From assembly GCA_002352425.1 (NCBI GenBank), contig DEIK01000111.1:1-11444 (forward strand): a DNA stretch of 11,444 bases. The letters run 5' to 3'. Under the pieces are notes generated by a model. It did no database searches. It worked only from the letters and a program-made list of their open reading frames with translations, and was not told where the DNA came from. The translations under genes were made by a program, and so were the position numbers. This DNA comes from Rhodobacteraceae bacterium UBA2776. Lineage in GTDB: Bacteria > Pseudomonadota > Alphaproteobacteria > Rhodobacterales > Rhodobacteraceae. Every line of letters begins with the position of its first letter. Position 1 is the first letter of the stretch. Shown in pieces: positions 1 through 5,901 of the stretch.

Positions 1-522
1 ATTCAGCCCGTCACGCTTGAGGCCTTTGGTCAGGCGCCGCATGATTTCCCGGCGATCACCGCCAGCGTTTGTCACCTGCGGCCCGAAAGCCGCGGCAGCG
101 TATCCATTGCTTCGGCTGATCCGTTTGAGCATCCGAAAATTCAACCCAACTATCTGGACACTGAACATGATCGCATGGTGGCTGCGAAAGCGATCCGGTT
201 GACGCGGGACATCATGGGGCAATCACCATTGGCGCAGTATCAGCCGCAAGAGTTCAAACCCGGCCCGCAGTATCAAACGGATCAGGAGTTGATCCAAGGG
301 GCAGGCGAGATTGCCTCGACCATCTTTCATCCCGTCGGAACGGCGCGCATGGGGACGGATCAGAATGCCGTCGTCGACCCCGAATTGCGGGTGCGTGGGG
401 TGCAAGGGTTACGGGTGGTTGATGCGTCGATCATGCCGAACATCACATCAGGCAACACCAATTCACCAACCCTTATGATAGCCGAGCGGGCCGCGGATTT
501 GATCAAACACGCCCAAAACTGA
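1..522 (+). CDS. GMC-family FAD oxidoreductase (choline dehydrogenase-like), C-terminal part
   Basis: The frame is open from the left edge to TGA at 520-522, giving 173 residues of a family whose members are usually 500-560, so the N-terminal FAD-binding half lies outside. Seen: a substrate-domain segment with HLRPESRGSVSIAS and HPKIQPNYL near residues 26-52, typical of the GMC C-terminal domain. The block IFHPVGTARMG follows around residue 109, its His being the usual catalytic histidine. VVDASIMP and SGNTNSPTLMIAERAADLI come next, holding the second catalytic position (Asn/His in the family) and the FAD-contacting tail. These enzymes oxidise alcohols such as choline or polyols using FAD, usually in the cytoplasm or on the inner membrane face. 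The substrate cannot be told from this part. An internal ATG at 175 is not the real start because homology runs upstream of it. No clear terminator follows. Confidence 0.93.
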   Translation: MQPVTLEAFGQAPHDFPAITASVCHLRPESRGSVSIASADPFEHPKIQPNYLDTEHDRMVAAKAIRLTRDIMGQSPLAQYQPQEFKPGPQYQTDQELIQGAGEIASTIFHPVGTARMGTDQNAVVDPELRVRGVQGLRVVDASIMPNITSGNTNSPTLMIAERAADLIKHAQN

Positions 523-774
523 ACCTCATCATGTGATCTTCCTGGATTGAGCCAGCATCCGCCTGGATATCCCCACGGCTGAACGCACCTTGTCTGCGAC
601 ATGCCTAAAACCCACCTCTGCGACCCCCACACCCAAGTTTCTATTGTGGAAACAATGTGTTGCCGCACTCAATTGTGGCTCAAATGAGGCGACCTTGGGG
701 CAACTTTATGTTAGCTTCCTCGAACTGGCCCGATTCTTACGGGTGCTGGGGATGCATAAGAAGGGGAAAATTTT
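523..774. other. Intergenic region upstream of the RTX gene
   Basis: No convincing gene is present. The stretch holds a perfect dyad ATTGT-GGAA-ACAAT at 643-656 and a second ATTGTGG at 672-678, 29 bp after the first copy at 643-649. No canonical sigma-70 promoter could be picked confidently. The Shine-Dalgarno of the RTX gene, AAGGGG at 761-766, lies 8 nt before its ATG. No strong terminator hairpin for the upstream GMC gene was found. Confidence 0.5.
643..656. promoter_or_regulatory. Small dyad ATTGT-N4-ACAAT upstream of the RTX gene
   Basis: Perfect 5-bp arms around GGAA lie about 120 bp before the RTX start. The left arm plus GG (ATTGTGG) recurs at 672-678. The arrangement could be an operator for a dimeric regulator of the RTX gene, but no known family's site is matched and short dyads also arise by chance. 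Confidence 0.2.
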
Positions 775-1749
775 ATGTCTACTTTGACGATTTTTGGAAG
801 TAATACCGCAGATACCTTTAATCCAAATGATTTTTGGGACTTGAGTGGAGTAACGAACTTAACGATATACGGAAACGGTGGCGATGACGTCATTACAGTG
901 ACGGATAGTGTCGCATTCACAAACGTCTACGGTGGTGATGGCAACGACACTTTGTATCTTTTTGATCAGAATGACTACGTCAACGGTGGTGCTGGCAACG
1001 ATACAGTCTTTGGTGGTGACGGCGACGACACCATTGATGGCGAAGATGGCAACGACACATTGAATGGCGAAGGCGGCGATGACACCATTAACGGCGGCAC
1101 AGGCGACGATCTGATTGCTGGCGGCCGCGGCCATGATGATCTGTTTGGGGATGACGGCAACGACACCATCAATGCGGGCAATGGCAACGACTTTGTGTTT
1201 GGTGGCAATGGCAACGACATCCTGAATGGCGCTGGCGGCGACGACCGCTTGGTCGGCGGCAAAGGCAATGACGTGATCAACGGCGGGTCCGGCAATGACG
1301 TTATTCTGGGCAGCAAAGGTCACAATGAGCTGTCAGGTGGCGTTGGCAATGACACCGTCAATACCGGTGATCACACGTCGACCGCTGACGGTGGCGAAGG
1401 CGATGACCTGATTGTTGCACGCATGAAAAAGGGCGGCGACCATACCCTAACGGGTGGCGAGGGGGCCGACACGTTTGAGTTTGTCTATCAGGCCAGCAAG
1501 AAATCAGCGGATGTCACCATCACCGACTTTGAACTGGGTGTGGATGAATTCGTTGTTGGCGGCATGAGCGGCGAAGATTGGGTGGATACCTATGTTGACT
1601 TTGGCATCGAATTTGAAATCGACATCATTTCCGAAGTGAACGGCAATGTTGTGCTGAACATCGGCTTCAATGACACCATCACCTTCGAGGGTATCTCTGA
1701 AGCGGAGTTCGTCGCGCATTACTTGGACGACATTATCGCCATCGGCTAA
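775..1749 (+). CDS. RTX (hemolysin-type) calcium-binding protein, small, type I secretion substrate
   Basis: 324 residues, ATG start with AAGGGG 8 nt upstream. Residues 1-32 are a short N-terminal segment (MSTLTIFGSNTADTF). Residues 33-200 are densely packed glycine/aspartate nonapeptides of the form GGxGxDxUx, for example GGDGNDTLY, GGAGNDTVF, GGDGDDTID, GGNGNDILN, GGKGNDVIN and GGSGNDVIL. In the family these bind calcium in a parallel beta-roll. Another GGEGADTFEF block is near 227. Residues 245-324 are the acidic C-terminal region (VTITDFELGVDEFVV, then NDTITFEGIS and a hydrophobic tail ending AIG), as in uncleaved type I secretion signals. There is no N-terminal signal peptide and no recognisable enzyme domain, so the role could be extracellular matrix, adhesion or surface layer. 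The type I ABC transporter, HlyD and TolC partners are not adjacent. RTX identity is sure, function unknown. Confidence 0.93.
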   Translation: MSTLTIFGSNTADTFNPNDFWDLSGVTNLTIYGNGGDDVITVTDSVAFTNVYGGDGNDTLYLFDQNDYVNGGAGNDTVFGGDGDDTIDGEDGNDTLNGEGGDDTINGGTGDDLIAGGRGHDDLFGDDGNDTINAGNGNDFVFGGNGNDILNGAGGDDRLVGGKGNDVINGGSGNDVILGSKGHNELSGGVGNDTVNTGDHTSTADGGEGDDLIVARMKKGGDHTLTGGEGADTFEFVYQASKKSADVTITDFELGVDEFVVGGMSGEDWVDTYVDFGIEFEIDIISEVNGNVVLNIGFNDTITFEGISEAEFVAHYLDDIIAIG

Positions 1750-1928
1750 AAAACTATCATCAGTGCCCTGTCGCGCCCTTTTTACAGTCAAGGCTGGAAT
1801 TGGGAGTAACAGGACGCTGATGGTCATCCTGTTGGGCGCGGCCCGTTCAAATCAGCACTGCATTTACGCAGGTGAAATTTGAGGTGCAATGCGCCAATCT
1901 GTTTTCCATATTCTTTTACGTGGGGTGG
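1750..1928. other. Convergent gap between the RTX and oxidoreductase genes
   Basis: 179 bp between two convergent stops. I see no small gene with a ribosome-binding site and no hairpin followed by a T-run. There are only weak 5-bp dyads such as CAGGA/TCCTG near 1811-1832. Termination of either transcript is therefore not explained by a visible intrinsic terminator. Confidence 0.4.
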
Positions 1929-3212
1929 TTAGCCGTCCCTTTGCGCGGCTGCGCGCTCGTCACGGCGGTCACGGTATCGCATGAACCAATAGGTCAGCTG
2001 CACAGCGATGCGGCCGAAAATGCCGCCCGCCCAGCTTGGCCTAAAATCCTCAAACATCCGGTATTTTTCATCCTGATCCGCAATCGCACCGGCAATCAGG
2101 CAACCCGCCATCGCGGTCGTGTTCAACCCATGCCCTCCAAAGGCCGTCGCAACCCAGACGCCATCCTCAACCCGCCCGATCAACGGCATTTTATGCGTGG
2201 CATAACCCATCAATCCTTCCCATGCATGGGTCAGCTTTAGGTTTTTGAGCTGGGGATAGACGGAGGCTACGTCATCTCTCAGCATTCCAGCGAGTTTTAC
2301 AGGTCGGCTTTTGCGGGTGGTAATGCGCCCGCCCCACAGCAAACGCCCGTTTTTCAAACGCCTGTAATAGTCACCTGCACGACGGGTATCCGAAACGAAC
2401 GAGGTCGTTTTGATTGCCTCGTCCAAGGCGTCATCCATCGGCGCGCTGGCCATGACATAGGTCGCAATCGGCAACATCGCGCGGGATATCTTTGGCATAA
2501 GATCAAAATCATAAGCGCTGGTACATAGAACAATATCCTGCGCGATGACCTCGCCACCTTTGGTCAGGACACACCAATGATTGTTCCTTTTGGTCAAACG
2601 CTCGGCTTTTGATGCTTCAAATATCTGGCCGCCCAGCCGTTCGATTTCTTTGGCTAAACCCAAGACATAGCGAAGTGGCTGAATGTGGAAACTATCGGGA
2701 ATATACAGCGAATGGTGGTATTTTTTGGTGGCCAAAATTTTTCGCGTCGCGGTTCGGTCATGAAACACAACCCCCAGATCTTGATCATTATCAGCCTGCC
2801 TTTTTGCAGCATCGGTATTGCCGTGGCGCACAGTACCGTAAACGCCCTGTCCCTCAATCGCCGCCTCAATTTTCAAGGCCTCAATTTGATCACGGACGTA
2901 TTGGGCACCATCCCGCGAAAGTTGGTGCAAAAGCGCGGCCTTTTGCGGGCCGGTTTTTCTGGCGATGTTTTCCGCGCTTTCGGCAAAGCCCTCTGAAACA
3001 GATCCGCCATTGCGCCCCGAGGCCCCCCAGCCCACCCGATGCGACTCCAATACCACAACGCTTTTACCCTTTCGCAATACCTCAAGCGCAGTTGTCAACC
3101 CGGCAAGCCCGCCGCCAACAACGCAAACATCACATGTGATATCCTGTGAATGGGGTGATTTCCGAGGAATGGCGCCAATTTCGGCGGCGTAATAGGTACC
3201 TGGATAGTCCAC
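1929..3212 (-). CDS. FAD-dependent amine oxidoreductase, DAO/PuuB-like
   Basis: 427 residues, the usual length of gamma-glutamylputrescine oxidase-like proteins. Seen: an N-terminal dinucleotide-binding motif VVGGGLAGLTTALEVL at residues 31-46, followed by the ribose-binding acidic end of strand 2 (VVVLES, 52-57). GWGASGRNGG at 61-70 is typical of the DAO family. The C-terminal flavin-contact block is at 329-370 (HAWEGLMGYATHKMPLIG and FGGHGLNTTAMAG). Family knowledge: such enzymes oxidise secondary or primary amines (gamma-glutamylputrescine, sarcosine-like or betaine-derived amines) to imine or aldehyde with FAD and oxygen, in the cytoplasm. The substrate here is not provable. The start is GTG at 3212, chosen because AAGGA at 3221-3225 lies 8 nt upstream. 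A nearby ATG further upstream is out of frame. It is divergent from a GlxA-type regulator, which suggests inducible catabolism controlled by that protein. Confidence 0.88.
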   Translation of the reverse strand: MDYPGTYYAAEIGAIPRKSPHSQDITCDVCVVGGGLAGLTTALEVLRKGKSVVVLESHRVGWGASGRNGGSVSEGFAESAENIARKTGPQKAALLHQLSRDGAQYVRDQIEALKIEAAIEGQGVYGTVRHGNTDAAKRQADNDQDLGVVFHDRTATRKILATKKYHHSLYIPDSFHIQPLRYVLGLAKEIERLGGQIFEASKAERLTKRNNHWCVLTKGGEVIAQDIVLCTSAYDFDLMPKISRAMLPIATYVMASAPMDDALDEAIKTTSFVSDTRRAGDYYRRLKNGRLLWGGRITTRKSRPVKLAGMLRDDVASVYPQLKNLKLTHAWEGLMGYATHKMPLIGRVEDGVWVATAFGGHGLNTTAMAGCLIAGAIADQDEKYRMFEDFRPSWAGGIFGRIAVQLTYWFMRYRDRRDERAAAQRDG

Positions 3213-3220
3213 TCGTCAAT

Positions 3221-3225
3221 TCCTT
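3221..3225 (-). promoter_or_regulatory. Ribosome-binding site fixing a GTG start for the amine oxidoreductase
   Basis: The minus strand reads AAGGA, then eight bases, then GTG at 3212. The only nearby upstream ATG on this strand is in another frame, so this site decides the start. Confidence 0.7.
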
Positions 3226-3275
3226 TGCCATGATTTTTGACAGTGTCACATTGCGGCGTAACGATCATCGCACTA

Positions 3276-3304
3276 TTAATATTGCCCCCCTCGCTATCGG
3301 TCAA
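3276..3304 (-). promoter_or_regulatory. Candidate sigma-70 promoter for the amine oxidoreductase
   Basis: On the minus strand TTGACC (3299-3304) and TATTAA (3276-3281) are separated by exactly 17 bp. The -35 matches consensus at 5 of 6 positions and the -10 at 4 of 6. Transcription would begin near 3269 and give a leader of roughly 57 nt before the GTG start. It is prediction by eye only. Confidence 0.5.
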
Positions 3305-3379
3305 AGACTGATTTTCACCGTCAGGAAAATGCGGATATCTGGACTACTACGCGGCCTTCAAAACCGGCTGGACTTCGGT

Positions 3380-3412
3380 CAGGATCGTCTAAACTCGGCA
3401 TCGCAGGATCGT
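3380..3412. promoter_or_regulatory. Direct repeat CAGGATCGT x2, possible GlxA/AraC operator
   Basis: Identical 9-mers at 3380-3388 and 3404-3412 are 24 bp apart start to start, roughly two helical turns and on one face of the helix. They sit about 76 bp upstream of the candidate -35 of the oxidoreductase, in the divergent gap. AraC-family activators commonly bind direct repeats spaced about two turns apart upstream of the promoter, so this is a plausible site for the product of the neighbouring gene. No experimental consensus is known to me. Confidence 0.35.
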
Positions 3413-3602
3413 GCCTTGCACGGGTAGGTTAATTCTTTAGGATAGATCAAATTGGCAATGTTAGGGTGACGGTCATGGCAGCACCAAACACGGGCTATAG
3501 AAGACAAGACAGGATTGTGCCGCCTTTTTTTGCCTTGGCGGGGCATTTCATTTTAGAGAGTGGCACAAACCAACATGCACGATATCTCGACGAAGATTGG
3601 CC

Positions 3603-4580
3603 ATGATAACCTTTGATTCAGAAACGCCCTCGCTGTTCAGGTTCGAGCTGTTCGTTCAGGCCGGTTTTTCCGAACTGGAACTGGCGTCGGTCACTGAAAC
3701 GCTTCAAATCGCCAATGGGCTCGGATCCGCTGACCGGTTCAGCTGGAATTTCATCTCGGACCAACCAGGCATGGTGAAAGGCTCTGCCGGTATGTTGGTT
3801 CAGGCTGGGCCTGCTATTCCAGATCACATGTTGGCCGATTGGATGATCGTGATCGGCGCAAAGCGCCAGCAACCCGAGGTCTGGCTCAAACGTCTGCGTT
3901 CAATGCAGCGCAACAATCTGGGCGTGGCACTTTTGTCTTCGGCGGCGACGGCCTATATCCGCCACACCAAGAAAACCGCAGGGGCTGTCACGACACACTG
4001 GCGGGATTTTCATGTATTGTCTGAAACAGGGGATTACCCGCAACTGACCTCGCGGTTGTCCGAAAACTCTGGAGGTGTGGTAACCTCAGCGGGCGCGGCC
4101 TCTACGGCGGAACTCGTTATTGCACTCATTGCCGAGCAATTGGCCCCACATGAAGTGGCAGAACTGGGCAACCATTTGCTGGTTCAGACAATCCGCAATA
4201 ACCGCACTGAACAACCCAAGGCCATTAGCGACCATCAAAGCCTATTTGCGGATAAGATAGGCCAGACAATCCGCCTGATGGAGGAAAGCATTGATGAACC
4301 GATGCCCGTTTCGGAGCTGTCAAAGGCGATAAATCTATCGGTTCGACAGTTGGAACGGCAATTCCAATCTGTGCTGAAAACCTCGCCCAGCCGGTTTTAC
4401 AAACAATTGCGCCTGAAACGCGCGCGGTTGTTGCTGGATCAAACCCAGATGAGCTTGGCTGAAATTTCCGTTGCAACGGGGTTTTCGTCGACCGGCATTT
4501 TATCCAAGGCCTTTCGGGACGAATATGGAGAATCGCCAATGAAATCCCGCGCCCGAACGGAAATACGGCTGATGGATTAG
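3603..4580 (+). CDS. GlxA-family transcriptional regulator (DJ-1/PfpI-like domain plus AraC HTH)
   Basis: 325 residues from ATG at 3603, preferred because GAAG at 3592-3595 sits 7 nt upstream. A TTG at 3597 in the same frame would add two residues. Residues about 12-190 form the class I glutamine amidotransferase/DJ-1-like ligand-sensing domain, with the family blocks RFELFVQAGFSELELAS, GAVTTHW and GGVVTSAGAAST. Residues about 218-322 are the AraC C-terminal double helix-turn-helix, with MPVSELSKAINLSVRQLERQF as first motif and SLAEISVATGFSSTGILSKAFR as second. The usual nucleophile-elbow cysteine is replaced by Ser/Ala (VALLSSAATAY), so it should sense rather than catalyse. Characterised relatives (GbdR, CdhR, arginine ArgR of Pseudomonas) activate catabolism of betaine, carnitine or amino acids. 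It probably controls the divergent amine oxidoreductase. Its ligand is unknown. Confidence 0.88.
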   Translation: MITFDSETPSLFRFELFVQAGFSELELASVTETLQIANGLGSADRFSWNFISDQPGMVKGSAGMLVQAGPAIPDHMLADWMIVIGAKRQQPEVWLKRLRSMQRNNLGVALLSSAATAYIRHTKKTAGAVTTHWRDFHVLSETGDYPQLTSRLSENSGGVVTSAGAASTAELVIALIAEQLAPHEVAELGNHLLVQTIRNNRTEQPKAISDHQSLFADKIGQTIRLMEESIDEPMPVSELSKAINLSVRQLERQFQSVLKTSPSRFYKQLRLKRARLLLDQTQMSLAEISVATGFSSTGILSKAFRDEYGESPMKSRARTEIRLMD

Positions 4581-4665
4581 GTGACACGACCTAGTTCGTC
4601 ACGGCCCCCAGCGAGACGGCAATGATTTTCCGATGGTTTTCGCCTGACCCTCGAAACTGTGGACC

Positions 4666-5895
4666 TTAGAGCCCCGATCGTTGCTCAACCTTCAGCCCAT
4701 CAACGATTTCCGCTGACGGAAACAAGATAATTTGGGTGCCTTCCTTTAGGCCATCGGTAACCAATGCCTGAACACCATTGTTTTTGCCAATGCGTACTTT
4801 CTGTAGAAATGCATAATTTTCCTTAACCGTGAAAACCGCCCAATCCTCCCCATTGCGAAACAAGGCGCTTGAGGGGACGACCAAAGCATCTCCATCCTCC
4901 CAAATAACGATCCGCACCTCGACCCGAAACCCATGCCCAAGGTTCTCGCGGTGGGTAGCAGGGTCCGTGAACTGGATCACGGCGTTGACGCGCTGCTCCT
5001 CCACCCCAAGGGCCGAGTATTGCGTTGCCCCAAAGGGATCTATTCGAATGACTTCTCCAGCCAGCGCGCCAGGTTTGCCCCAATCCTCGATAAACACGCG
5101 GTTCCCGACCGACACCTGTACCGCGTCAGAGGACAACAGGTCGACCACGACCTCTAGGTCATCGTTGATGTTGCCAATCTCCATCACAGGCGTGCCAGCC
5201 GGTAGGGTTGTTTCGCTTTTTTGCAGAATACGCAAAATACGGCCATCCGCAGGGGCATGCAGCGCAATGGCTTCGACTCCGCCATTTTTAATTGCTGTCG
5301 CCAACCCTTGATCATCAAAGCCGATCAATTGGGCGTGCGCATTGGCCAGCTCGGCCTCGCGCACTGAAACTAATGCTTCAGAACTATCCAGACTGGCATT
5401 TCCGACCCGTGCTTCTTGTTCGGCGCGTTCCAACGCAACCTTGCTGGACACCCCGCGTTCGGTCAACGCACGGGTGCGGACCAGATCGGTTTGGGCCAGA
5501 TCATTCTTGGCGATGGCTGCATTCAATGCGGATCGCGCCGCCCGCAACGCCGCCTCGGCCGCAGTTACAGCCGAACGGGCCTGTTCCCGAGTGCGCGCAT
5601 CCAAGGCCTCTGGATTGATCGGCAACATATAGGCGACAATGGTTTTGTTGCTCACAACACGGTCGCCCGGTTGCATTTGAACACGCTGCAGTCGACCTGT
5701 AATCGGGGTCGAGACAATATAGGTATTGTGCACCCTTGTGCTGCCCTCTTCATCAATCGTGACGATCATCGGGCTGCGGATCACAGTGCCCATATCAACC
5801 AACACCGCACGTGGCCAAAATGCGCCAGCCAAAGCGCCGCCAATCGAAATGGCAGCACCAAGGCTCAGAAACAGGCGGGATTTTTTGCGCGCCAT
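4666..5895 (-). CDS. Periplasmic adaptor (HlyD/MacA-type membrane fusion protein) of the ABC exporter
   Basis: 409 residues. Seen: basic start MARKKSR then a single membrane anchor at residues 8-27. A first lipoyl/barrel-sandwich half lies at 58-90 (VSTPITGRLQRVQMQPGDRV). An alanine-rich alpha-helical hairpin at about 97-192 should reach toward an outer-membrane channel. The second lipoyl half is at 210-243 (LHAPADGRILRILQKSETTL, then GTPVMEIGN). A beta-barrel at 246-330 and a membrane-proximal domain complete the protein. The family couples inner-membrane pumps to TolC-like channels. It is the last gene of the operon. Its Shine-Dalgarno AGGGAG forms the last two sense codons of the permease, whose TAA ends 6 nt before this ATG, so translation is probably coupled. 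No TolC gene is in the window. Confidence 0.9.
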   Translation of the reverse strand: MARKKSRLFLSLGAAISIGGALAGAFWPRAVLVDMGTVIRSPMIVTIDEEGSTRVHNTYIVSTPITGRLQRVQMQPGDRVVSNKTIVAYMLPINPEALDARTREQARSAVTAAEAALRAARSALNAAIAKNDLAQTDLVRTRALTERGVSSKVALERAEQEARVGNASLDSSEALVSVREAELANAHAQLIGFDDQGLATAIKNGGVEAIALHAPADGRILRILQKSETTLPAGTPVMEIGNINDDLEVVVDLLSSDAVQVSVGNRVFIEDWGKPGALAGEVIRIDPFGATQYSALGVEEQRVNAVIQFTDPATHRENLGHGFRVEVRIVIWEDGDALVVPSSALFRNGEDWAVFTVKENYAFLQKVRIGKNNGVQALVTDGLKEGTQIILFPSAEIVDGLKVEQRSGL

Positions 5896-5901
5896 GATGG
5901 G

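Larger units (their letters stand above)
3213..3602. other. Divergent intergenic region between the oxidoreductase and regulator genes
   Basis: About 390 bp carrying the minus-strand promoter candidate and the direct repeat described separately. On the plus strand I saw only weak promoter-like elements, for example TTGACA at 3237-3242 with AACGAT at 3260-3265 (17-bp spacing). That would give a leader of over 300 nt for the regulator. A 13-codon frame at 3575-3616 lacks a ribosome-binding site. No RNA gene recognised. Confidence 0.4.

Noticed and set aside
859..1323. Long antisense frames across the RTX repeats
   Set aside because: They are by-products of the periodic GGxGxD coding and give low-complexity Val/Ala- or Pro/Ser-rich peptides. 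The plus-strand RTX protein explains the region.
775..1749. RTX repeats as a CRISPR array or DNA tandem repeat
   Set aside because: The periodicity is at protein level with degenerate codons. There are no identical DNA units with unique spacers.
3237..3265. Plus-strand TTGACA-17-AACGAT as the regulator's promoter
   Set aside because: The -10 is poor and it would give a leader of over 300 nt while overlapping the divergent 5' leader. It is mentioned only as a possibility.
3575..3616. 13-codon upstream frame overlapping the regulator start
   Set aside because: No ribosome-binding site and no distinctive peptide. Probably chance.
4581..4602. Bulged hairpin GTGAC...GTCAC just after the regulator stop as a terminator
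   Set aside because: The stem is interrupted and no T-run follows, so it does not meet the usual criteria.
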